Assembly: GCA_946479535.1 (NCBI GenBank)
Contig: CAMLGP010000109.1
Coordinates: 1-7,800, forward strand
Direction of reading: 5' to 3'
Length of the DNA stretch: 7,800 nucleotides
DNA from: an uncultured Bacteroidota bacterium
Lineage (GTDB): Bacteria > Bacteroidota > Bacteroidia > Chitinophagales > Chitinophagaceae
The translations under genes were made by a program, and so were the position numbers. Under the pieces are notes generated by a model, which worked only from the letters and a program-made list of their open reading frames with translations, searched no databases and was not told the DNA's origin. Of this stretch, positions 1-5,010 are shown piece after piece. Each line of letters starts with the position of its first letter. Within the stretch, counting starts at the first letter, position 1.

Positions 1-122
1 CTATTTGCCATATAACCCAGTTGGGAACCATTGCCTTTGAAGAATATGTAAGAAGCCTGCAAGACTATTTAGGGAAAGGGAATGGTAATGGGTATGCGCA
101 TGAGAACGGCGTGAGTCATTAG
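1..122 (+). CDS. C-terminal end of a probable winged-helix transcriptional regulator (5' end outside window)
   Basis: The frame read from position 3 is open from the window edge to a TAG at 120-122, giving 39 residues. The readable part contains ITQLGTIAFEEYVRSLQDYL followed by a Gly/Asn-rich tail ending in GVSH. The pattern 'I-T-x-x-G-x-x-A-F-x-x-Y-V-x-x-L-x-x-Y-L' is what the end of small MarR/HTH_34-like winged-helix regulators looks like: the last beta strand of the wing runs into a C-terminal dimerisation helix. That assignment rests on family memory and a short stretch only; no DNA-recognition helix is visible. The gene ends 22 bp before the 14-bp repeat array, so the repeats may lie in its 3' untranslated region. 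If correct, it would be a cytoplasmic DNA-binding protein. Its target is unknown. Confidence 0.45.
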   Translation, partial: ICHITQLGTIAFEEYVRSLQDYLGKGNGNGYAHENGVSH

Positions 123-144
123 CCCTAAGCAATTAGCTCAGCTG

Positions 145-242
145 CATGGTTCGGTTGCCATGGTTCACTCGCCTCGGTACACTCGCCACGGTGCGCTCGC
201 CATGGTACACTCGCCACTGTGCACTCGCCACGGTGCACTCGC
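145..242. repeat. 14-bp tandem repeat array, seven units
   Basis: Seven consecutive units of exactly 14 bp start at 145, 159, 173, 187, 201, 215 and 229. The consensus is CA[T/C]GGT[T/A/G]CACTCGC. The last five bases (CTCGC) are invariant in units 2-7, while variation is concentrated in columns 3 and 7; unit 1 is the most divergent (it ends GGTTGC). Because 14 is not a multiple of three, any reading frame through the array has a 14-codon super-period, and the predicted peptides are low-complexity and not credible as protein. The array abuts two hairpin repeats that begin with the same CATGGTTC. Function is unknown; candidates are a 3'-UTR structural element, a protein-binding array or a neutral slippage product. 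Confidence 0.9.
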
Positions 243-316
243 CATGGTTCGTGTCTCACGAACCATACTGCCTGCTATTGTTCAGTCGCCATGGTTCGTG
301 TCTCACGAACCATACT
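239..316. repeat. Two direct copies of a short hairpin palindrome, 47 bp apart
   Basis: Each copy has 10-base arms ATGGTTCGTG and CACGAACCAT around a three-base loop TCT. The arms are at 244-253/257-266 and 291-300/304-313. Identity between the copies extends over 31 bp (239-269 and 286-316), including TCGC before the hairpin and ACT after it. The hairpin starts with the same CATGGTTC that begins the 14-bp units, and each copy is followed by a degraded unit end (TTCAGTCGC at 281-289, ACTCCGC at 314-320). It therefore looks as if the hairpin was formed or inserted inside 14-bp units. There is no T-tract after either hairpin, so they are not classical intrinsic terminators. They resemble REP-like dispersed elements, but dispersal cannot be judged from one window. 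Confidence 0.88.
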
Positions 317-334
317 CCGCCAGGTATATAAACG

Positions 335-370
335 AAAACAGTCCTTTAGACAAAGGACCGTTTCTCTTTT
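335..370. terminator. Bidirectional intrinsic terminator
   Basis: A 7-bp stem GTCCTTT (341-347) and AAAGGAC (352-358) encloses the loop AGAC. After one A/C mismatch it is extended by AAAC (336-339) pairing with GTTT (360-363). On the plus strand it runs into GTTTCTCTTTT (360-370); on the minus strand it runs into a TGTTTTCG tract. It is well placed to end both the regulator transcript from the left, including the repeat locus, and the minus-strand pair of small genes from the right. Confidence 0.7.
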
Positions 371-410
371 GGAACTCTAAGTGTAATGAAGATCTACTTA
401 GGATCACCCC

Positions 411-542
411 TCAAAATTTTTGTCGAGGCCGGATTGGCTGCAGAGCAGGTTGCGGATACTGCCTTTCTTTTGGTCTGACCAGGCGGTCTACCATTTTTTT
501 CAGCTCCTTAACCTTTTCACGCCATGTGGGTTTTTTATCCAT
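411..542 (-). CDS. Hypothetical basic mini-protein, 43 residues
   Basis: An ATG at 542-540 opens a 43-codon frame ending in TGA at 413-411. An in-frame TAA lies five codons upstream of the ATG, so this is the only ATG start. The product begins MDKKPTWREKVKELKKMVDR, a charged segment with heptad-like spacing (V, L, M, V, L) that would form an amphipathic helix. It then becomes a Pro/Gln/Arg-rich tail ending in IRPRQKF. It has no signal peptide or membrane segment. The start lies 32 bp downstream of the stop of the secreted FN3-like gene on the same strand, and the bidirectional terminator follows, so the two could be one transcript. The composition looks protein-like rather than random, but no homologue is recognised and no ribosome binding site is evident. 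It could still be a chance frame. Confidence 0.45.
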   Translation of the reverse strand: MDKKPTWREKVKELKKMVDRLVRPKERQYPQPALQPIRPRQKF

Positions 543-574
543 GCCGTCGATGTTTTAATACGCTGGTTGAAAAA

Positions 575-994
575 TTATTTGTTCGCTATAAGTACTTCTG
601 AATATTTTACGGAATTGTCCCTGCCTACCATCTTGATCCGGTAGTAGATTTTTTTAGAAACAGCCTTCTCAAAAAATTTGTAGTTCTCATCGCCCATTTT
701 CTCTGTACCAAATACCAGTGCTGCCATCTTAAAATCTTTTCCGTTGCTGCTTTTCTCAATTTCAAACAGGTTCATGTCCTGGTTCCTGTCTGCCACCCAG
801 TTCAGAGTGATCTTCTTATCATTCTTGCTATAAGTAAATTGAACAATAGCCGGAGATTGGCCATCTCCGGCGGTAGAAGAGGAGGATGAAACGCTTGCAA
901 AAGAGGCATGTTCATGCTGAGCCGCAGATGAATGGAAAGGGACAATCAGGCTCAGCGTATAAAAAATAAAGCAGTTAGTTAGTATCGATTTCAA
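575..994 (-). CDS. Small secreted protein with a single fibronectin-III-like module
   Basis: This is a 139-residue protein. Residues 1-25 look like a signal peptide (Lys2, hydrophobic core about 8-20, likely cleavage after SSAA before Gln26). A Ser-rich linker follows (about 31-45), then one beta-sandwich-type module (about 50-139). That module has the landmarks ITLNWVADRNQDMNLFEIEK, a glycine turn (SSNGKDF), and the late strands KIYYRIKMVGRDNSVKYSEV. This is the module that usually sits just before the T9SS sorting tail in Bacteroidota secreted proteins, and a clear relative occurs in the large surface protein of this window. Here the protein stops where the sorting tail would begin, so it is probably periplasmic or released by another route. 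The start is TTG (994-992): no in-frame ATG exists at the N-terminus and a TGA lies eight codons upstream. The function is unknown; binding or structural roles are inferences. Confidence 0.75.
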   Translation of the reverse strand: MKSILTNCFIFYTLSLIVPFHSSAAQHEHASFASVSSSSSTAGDGQSPAIVQFTYSKNDKKITLNWVADRNQDMNLFEIEKSSNGKDFKMAALVFGTEKMGDENYKFFEKAVSKKIYYRIKMVGRDNSVKYSEVLIANK

Positions 995-1183
995 TTTCCA
1001 GGGTTTTGAATTATTTCAATGGCCCACAGAAATATTGGATAAAGATGAAAGCTTGTTGAGGCATTCAGATGGGGGCAGAAAGACTAGTTGTAGATCCTTC
1101 GGGAGGAGTGGTCTCAGGAAATACCCGGTACGGATTTTTCAAGTAATTCTTCGCCTTGAAAATGTGGTTTTCCGAATGCAGAA

Positions 1184-1214
1184 CAAACGTAATAATTCGT
1201 TCCAAGAGATGCAA
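1184..1214 (-). promoter_or_regulatory. Bacteroidota-type promoter for the secreted FN3-like protein gene
   Basis: On the minus strand, TTG (1214-1212) is followed after 20 bases by TACGTTTG (1191-1184). This matches the Bacteroidota sigma-ABfr pattern TTG-N19-21-TAnnTTTG at every conserved position. Transcription would start near 1178 and leave a leader of roughly 185 bases before the TTG start codon at 994, which is long. A poorer box, TATTTCTG at 1034-1027 (one mismatch, no TTG at the right distance), would give a shorter leader and is an alternative. Confidence 0.5.
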
Positions 1215-1276
1215 GCTTTAAACTGGAAATATTTTAAATTTTACTTAAATCGCTCATTTACAATACAAAACCCCGC

Positions 1277-1284
1277 TATCTTTG
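1277..1284 (+). promoter_or_regulatory. -7 box of the exporter operon promoter
   Basis: TATCTTTG matches the Bacteroidota -7 consensus TAnnTTTG exactly. No TTG stands at the usual 19-21 bases upstream; only a weak TTTACA (1257-1262) is nearby. With the start of transcription expected near 1290, the leader before the TTG start codon at 1301 would be only about ten bases, close to leaderless. Confidence 0.6.
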
Positions 1285-1300
1285 CAGGTAAAATCACCAG

Positions 1301-2209
1301 TTGACACCTGTCATCGAAGTAAAGCACCTGTTTCGCCATTTCGGGGATATAAAGGCCGTGGACGTCCTTTCCTTTACCGTATTTCCAGGGCAGGTTTATG
1401 GTTTCCTGGGGCAGAATGGGGCCGGTAAATCAACTACAATCCGTATGCTGCTTACCCTGATCCAGCAAGGGTCTGGCAGTATTGAGATCTTTGGGATGGA
1501 CCTTAAAAAGCACCGGCAGGAAATACTCCGTCAAACCGGAGCCATGATTGAAAGACCCGATCTCTATAAATACCTCACGGCAAAAGATAATCTCCGCATA
1601 TTCGCCACACTGAGTGGAATAAAGATCACTCCTGCACAGATCAACCAGCAATTGGAAAGAGTAGGACTCGCAGACAGGGCTGATAGCAAGGTCAAAACGT
1701 TTTCACAGGGAATGAAACAGCGCCTGGGTATTGCTGTTGCTCTTGTGCATGATCCGCAACTGGTGATACTGGATGAACCAACCAATGGCCTGGATCCACA
1801 AGGCATTGCGGATATGAGAAAACTGATATTGCACCTGCGCCGGGATCTTGGCAAAACAGTCTTTGTTTCTTCTCACCTACTTAATGAAATGGAACTGATA
1901 GCAGATTCCGTACTTATTATCAATAAGGGAAAGAAGGTGGCGGAGGGAAATAAGGATGAGCTGCTCAATCCAGCCAAAACGATGGTGGAGCTGATCACTG
2001 ATAATGCCACAAATGTTTTTGCTTTATTGAAAAAGTCTGCATGGGCAGAAAACCTGGTCAGGCAGGAGAACGATATTATTACGCTGGAACTGGATAGATC
2101 AGGAGTACCGGAATTGAACCGGTCACTGGTGGAGATGGGTATTAATGTAAAATCACTCAGGCCAAAACATTCACTGGAAGATTATTTCCTTTCCTTAACC
2201 GGTCAATAG
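1301..2209 (+). CDS. ABC transporter ATP-binding protein (ABC-2 exporter family)
   Basis: This 302-residue cytoplasmic ATPase powers a transporter by ATP binding and hydrolysis. All ABC landmarks are present: Walker A GQNGAGKST (37-45), a Q-loop region with Glu84 in GAMIERPDLY, the signature FSQGMKQR (134-141), Walker B LVILDEP with Asp158/Glu159, the D-loop GLDP (163-166), and the switch histidine His192 in SSHLLNEME. A C-terminal domain of about 85 residues follows, as in drug, bacitracin or Na+ exporter ATPases of the BcrA/NatA/GldA type, which have about 300 residues. The start is TTG at 1301: an in-frame TAA at 1289-1291 leaves no other start, and residues 4-25 align with the usual first strands. 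The permease gene begins one base after the TAG, so the two are surely partners. The substrate is unknown. GldA of gliding motility belongs to the same broad family but cannot be claimed here. Confidence 0.93.
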   Translation: MTPVIEVKHLFRHFGDIKAVDVLSFTVFPGQVYGFLGQNGAGKSTTIRMLLTLIQQGSGSIEIFGMDLKKHRQEILRQTGAMIERPDLYKYLTAKDNLRIFATLSGIKITPAQINQQLERVGLADRADSKVKTFSQGMKQRLGIAVALVHDPQLVILDEPTNGLDPQGIADMRKLILHLRRDLGKTVFVSSHLLNEMELIADSVLIINKGKKVAEGNKDELLNPAKTMVELITDNATNVFALLKKSAWAENLVRQENDIITLELDRSGVPELNRSLVEMGINVKSLRPKHSLEDYFLSLTGQ

Positions 2210-2210
2210 C

Positions 2211-3092
2211 ATGTGGCAATTATTTCAAATAGAAGTTTATAAAATATTCCGGAGGCCCCGGACCTATATTGCTTTTGCCGTTATTGCCTTTATTATTCTG
2301 CTTATCCAGATTGGATTAAAATATGATGGGGAGAATTATGTTGGCATTATGATGAGCGGGATGAAAGAGACCTTTGAAGTGCAGACCAACGAAATATTGA
2401 ATGGCTATTTTGTATGTTATCTTACCCTTAATCTGCTTCTTATCCATGTGCCAATACTGGTTGCTCTTATTGCCGGTGATATGATTTCCGGTGAAGCCAG
2501 CATGGGAACTCTCAGATTATTGATCACCAAGCCAGTTAGTCGCACAAAACTCCTGCTGGTAAAGTTTTCTGCTGCCTGTTTTTATACCCTGATCCTGCTG
2601 GTATGGGTAGCGCTTTTTGCACTTCTGTTCAGCGTACTTTTATTTGGCACCAATGACCTGTTTATTGCGAGGTCAGATGCCGGTTCAAATGTAATTTCCC
2701 ATTATGATGTTTTGTGGCGCTACTTTGCTGCGTTTGCCTTTGCCGGAATTGGAATGATCACGGTCGCTGCCCTATCTTTCATGTTATCCGCCTTTGCGGA
2801 TAATTCTATTGGGCCGATCGTAGCTACCGTATGTGTGATCATTGTATTCACTATTCTTACCCAGATGCAGATCCCCATATATGATGAAACAGTCAAGCCC
2901 TGGCTGTTTACCACGCATATGCTTGGATGGAAAGGATTTTTTTATGTAAAAGGAAATGAAGGCTCAACTGTGGACGGATCAATTGAAAATTTCCGGGCTA
3001 TTGTGAAAAGTGGGTTAATACTACTGGGATATGCAGCCCTGTTCGTTTCTGTAGCGATCTGGTATTTCAGAAGAAAAAATATATTAAGTTAA
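2211..3092 (+). CDS. ABC-2 type transporter permease
   Basis: This 293-residue inner-membrane protein forms the channel partner of the ATPase encoded just upstream. About six hydrophobic helices are visible, near residues 18-36, 66-88, 118-145, 170-195, 200-218 and 265-286. Basic residues are at both ends (KIFRRPR at 11-17 and FRRKN at 286-290), which is compatible with both termini in the cytoplasm. The diagnostic ABC-2 segment lies after helix 2: GDMISGEASMGTLRLLITKP (89-108), the cytoplasmic coupling region that contacts the ATPase. A soluble stretch (about 37-62) follows helix 1. The start ATG is one base after the ATPase stop. The stop TAA shares its last A with the ATG of the next gene (TAATG), a typical sign of translational coupling. 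The family includes NosY/BcrB-like exporters; the substrate cannot be inferred from sequence. Confidence 0.92.
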   Translation: MWQLFQIEVYKIFRRPRTYIAFAVIAFIILLIQIGLKYDGENYVGIMMSGMKETFEVQTNEILNGYFVCYLTLNLLLIHVPILVALIAGDMISGEASMGTLRLLITKPVSRTKLLLVKFSAACFYTLILLVWVALFALLFSVLLFGTNDLFIARSDAGSNVISHYDVLWRYFAAFAFAGIGMITVAALSFMLSAFADNSIGPIVATVCVIIVFTILTQMQIPIYDETVKPWLFTTHMLGWKGFFYVKGNEGSTVDGSIENFRAIVKSGLILLGYAALFVSVAIWYFRRKNILS

Positions 3093-3793
3093 TGTATCGA
3101 TATTCATTATATATCCTGGTCCTGTCATTATTGCTGGCCAATTCAGCTTCTTCCCAGACTGCTGAAGTAGTGATTCAGCAGATCAGGGCCAAACTGGAGA
3201 AAGTAAACGATTATGAGGCGAAAGGAAGGATGAAGACCAATGTAACTTTCATCAAGATCCCGATCGCCAGTGTTACTGTATATTTCAAGCGTCCGGATAA
3301 ACTCCGGATCAAAAATGATAAGGGAATGTCATTTGTTCCTAAAGGAACAGTGAATCTCAATCTCGGCAGCCTGTTTACCACCGGCAGCAATTTTGATATC
3401 ATTGATGTGGGTAAGGAATCAGGCTCTAATCTCCGGATCATAAAGATGCTTCCCCGCGAAGAAAATTCAGATGTCGTTTTATCTACCTTATACATCGATG
3501 AACAAAAAATGGTGATCAAAAAAGCTCAGACCACCACCCGTGAAAATGGCACCTATGAGCTGGAACTTAGTTATGGAAAGTATGCTGAATACGGTCTGGC
3601 AGATAAAGTGATCTTCTCTTTCAATACAAAGGACTATAAACTACCTAAAGGAGTGACCTTTGATTATGATGATGGCTCAGGTGATAAAACACCAGAAGAC
3701 AAACTAAAGAATAAAAAGGGTAAAGTGGAGATCACCTACTCAAGCTACAGCATTAATAAAGGAGTGCCGGATTCTGTTTTTAATTCTCCCTGA
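3092..3793 (+). CDS. LolA-like periplasmic lipoprotein/lipid carrier
   Basis: This is a 233-residue exported protein. Residues 1-22 form a signal peptide (Arg3, hydrophobic 6-15, cleavage likely around ASSQ). There is no Cys at the expected site, so it should be soluble periplasmic rather than a lipoprotein. The mature part starts with an amphipathic helix (TAEVVIQQIRAKLEKVNDYE) and continues with alternating strands, including the LolA/LolB-superfamily landmark VTVYFKRPDKLRIK (61-74), consistent with an open beta barrel with a hydrophobic cavity. A basic/acidic linker (about 192-211) precedes the final strand. Family members carry lipoproteins or other lipids across the periplasm. Translation is coupled to the permease by the TAATG overlap, suggesting it accepts or delivers the exporter's substrate. 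The 3' end overlaps pdxA, on the opposite strand, by 14 bp. It should not be called LolA itself: it is distant and the main lolA gene is usually elsewhere. Confidence 0.72.
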   Translation: MYRYSLYILVLSLLLANSASSQTAEVVIQQIRAKLEKVNDYEAKGRMKTNVTFIKIPIASVTVYFKRPDKLRIKNDKGMSFVPKGTVNLNLGSLFTTGSNFDIIDVGKESGSNLRIIKMLPREENSDVVLSTLYIDEQKMVIKKAQTTTRENGTYELELSYGKYAEYGLADKVIFSFNTKDYKLPKGVTFDYDDGSGDKTPEDKLKNKKGKVEITYSSYSINKGVPDSVFNSP

Positions 3794-4859
3794 TCTCCTC
3801 GTCCTCCATTCTCGCAAATACTGCAGGATCGATCTTTTTGATTGGATTGGCTCTGTTCTCATCATAAGCTTCCCTGCGTTGAATGATATCAATACATTCA
3901 AAAATGGCAGCAAGGAAGGAAGAAGGATCTGCTTTGTCCTTACCTGCAATATCAAAAGCCACACCATGATCTGGTGAGGTCCTTACACCGGGAAGACCAG
4001 CTGTATAATTAATACCTTCACCACTGGCCAGTGCCTTGAAAGGGATCAGCCCCTGATCATGATACATGGCCAGTACTGCATCAAATTTCAGATGCTGGCG
4101 GCGGGCAAAGAAGGCATCTGCACTATAGGGCCCTACTACCAGCATATTATTGTTCTTGGCTTCGCGGATAGCGGGTTGAATGATGGTCTCTTCTTCTTTT
4201 CCTATCAATCCTTCATCGCCGGCATGCGGATTAAGCCCTAATACGGCAATACGGGGTTTATCGATCCCAAAATCACGCTGCAGGCTCTTATTAATAATAT
4301 TCAGTTTGCTGATGATAGCTTCTTTGGTAATATTCTTCGCGATCTCACTCACCGGGATATGTTCAGTCACCAGTGCAACGCGAAAATTATCTGCACACAT
4401 CATCATCACCACATCATTTACCTCAAACATTTTTTTCAGGTAGGGAGTATGGCCAGGGAAACTGAACTCTGGACTCTGTATATTCTTTTTATGGATGGGA
4501 GCAGTTACCAGTCCATGAATATGCCTTTGTTTCAAAGCAGCTACTGCAGTCTGTAGTGAAAGTACGGCATACTTTCCTCCCACATCAGTGAGTGTTCCTG
4601 GTTGTATTGTTACTTCCTCTTCCCAGCAGCTAAATACATTTACCTGTTTATTATTGAGATGGCTGTATTCTTTAGTAGCCTGGTAATTGAAATTGGATTC
4701 GGTGACGGATTTCTTATAGAAATTGATCACTTTATTGGATGCATAGATCACGGGGATGCAATGCTCCAGGAGACGATGGTCAGAAAACGTTTTGATGATC
4801 AGCTCCAGGCCAATGCCATTCAGATCTCCGCAGGATATTCCTATGATGGGTTTTGCCAT
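3780..4859 (-). CDS. pdxA: 4-hydroxythreonine-4-phosphate dehydrogenase PdxA
   Basis: This 359-residue cytoplasmic enzyme of the DXP-dependent vitamin B6 pathway oxidises 4-phosphohydroxy-L-threonine with NAD. The product decarboxylates to 3-amino-2-oxopropyl phosphate, which PdxJ uses. The N-terminus PIIGISCGDLNGIGLEL is the family signature. The metal-binding histidines His167 (TEHIPV), His212 (NPHAGDEG) and His267 (MYHDQG) are present. So are the substrate-binding His137/Thr138 (FPGHTPYL), Lys275, Asn284 and Arg293 (GLPGVRTSPDHG). All are shifted by one from the E. coli positions, so the enzyme should be active. About 30 extra residues at the C-terminus (from about 329, with ANPIKK) make it longer than the E. 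coli protein; such tails are common in Bacteroidota. The ATG at 4859 follows a clear promoter box. The stop lies inside the last codons of the convergent LolA-like gene, so no terminator fits between them. Confidence 0.96.
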   Translation of the reverse strand: MAKPIIGISCGDLNGIGLELIIKTFSDHRLLEHCIPVIYASNKVINFYKKSVTESNFNYQATKEYSHLNNKQVNVFSCWEEEVTIQPGTLTDVGGKYAVLSLQTAVAALKQRHIHGLVTAPIHKKNIQSPEFSFPGHTPYLKKMFEVNDVVMMMCADNFRVALVTEHIPVSEIAKNITKEAIISKLNIINKSLQRDFGIDKPRIAVLGLNPHAGDEGLIGKEEETIIQPAIREAKNNNMLVVGPYSADAFFARRQHLKFDAVLAMYHDQGLIPFKALASGEGINYTAGLPGVRTSPDHGVAFDIAGKDKADPSSFLAAIFECIDIIQRREAYDENRANPIKKIDPAVFARMEDEEIREN

Positions 4860-4884
4860 ATTTTATCTTATTAACTATTGTAGG

Positions 4885-4892
4885 CAAAATTA
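4885..4892 (-). promoter_or_regulatory. -7 box of the pdxA promoter
   Basis: The minus strand reads TAATTTTG, an exact match to TAnnTTTG. Transcription would begin near 4878, giving a leader of about 20 bases before the pdxA ATG. There is no TTG at the -33 position; that space is filled by the palindrome described in the next entry, and the first ATTAGCTAAT of that element overlaps this box. Confidence 0.65.
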
Positions 4893-4923
4893 GCTAATTA
4901 ATCATTAGCTAATGATTAATTAG
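4889..4923. promoter_or_regulatory. Operator-like perfect 30-bp palindrome overlapping the pdxA promoter
   Basis: Positions 4894-4923 form an uninterrupted perfect palindrome with 15-base arms and no loop, centred between 4908 and 4909. It is composed of ATTAGCTAAT, itself palindromic, at 4889-4898 and 4904-4913, with a half-site ATTAG at 4919-4923. The centres are therefore 15 bp apart, joined by TAATC and GATTA. The first site overlaps the pdxA -7 box, and the rest covers the -33 region. The lack of a loop and of a following T-tract argues against a terminator and for a dimeric DNA-binding protein acting on pdxA, probably as a repressor. The regulator is not identifiable here. Confidence 0.6.
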
Positions 4924-4943
4924 AGGTCTCCAGGGGCTAAATG

Positions 4944-4975
4944 AAAAACGGCCCCCCGCCATAGGCGGAGGACCG
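4944..4975 (-). terminator. Strong intrinsic terminator of the T9SS surface protein gene
   Basis: Read on the minus strand, CGGTCCTCCGCC (4975-4964), loop TAT (4963-4961) and GGCGGGGGGCCG (4960-4949) form a 12-bp GC-rich stem with two G-U pairs. It is followed at once by TTTTT and then CATTT. It lies 35 bp after the stop codon at 5011 and before the pdxA promoter, so it isolates the two genes. There is no T-run on the plus strand. Confidence 0.88.
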
Positions 4976-5010
4976 TGGGGTCTTTAAGGTTAGTGTGTGA
5001 TAATTTAATA

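Larger units (their letters stand above)
995..1300. other. Divergent intergenic region with promoters for both sides
   Basis: This 306-bp stretch separates the minus-strand secreted protein gene from the plus-strand exporter operon. I see a promoter-like element facing each way (listed separately) and no convincing gene. A 25-codon plus-strand frame at 1069-1146 exists but is bounded by stops and unsupported. The segment 1220-1265 is strongly AT-rich, as expected upstream of the exporter promoter. No hairpin followed by a T-tract and no riboswitch-like structure was recognised. Confidence 0.6.

Noticed and set aside
145..320. Possible CRISPR array
   Set aside because: Units are contiguous without unique spacers, too short, and no cas gene is present.
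377..401. Inverted repeat CTAAGT / ACTTAG
   Set aside because: Six-base arms around a 13-base loop with no T-tract; expected by chance in AT-rich DNA.
146..558. Two overlapping plus-strand frames through the 14-bp repeats
   Set aside because: Their peptides are low-complexity products of the repeats (recurrent HSP, TRHGALA), the same DNA gives similar peptides in two frames, and the longer one runs antisense through the mini-protein gene.
1069..1146. 25-codon plus-strand frame starting MGAERLVVDPSGG
   Set aside because: It reads somewhat protein-like but is very short, bounded by stops, has no recognised relative and may be chance or a relic.
1035..1304. 89-codon plus-strand frame in the divergent intergenic region
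   Set aside because: Composition is not protein-like, no recognisable domain, and it runs through the promoter elements into the ATPase start.
1301..3092. Assignment of the exporter to gliding-motility GldA/GldF
   Set aside because: The ATPase family is shared, but no gldG or other gld gene is adjacent and the third gene is LolA-like.
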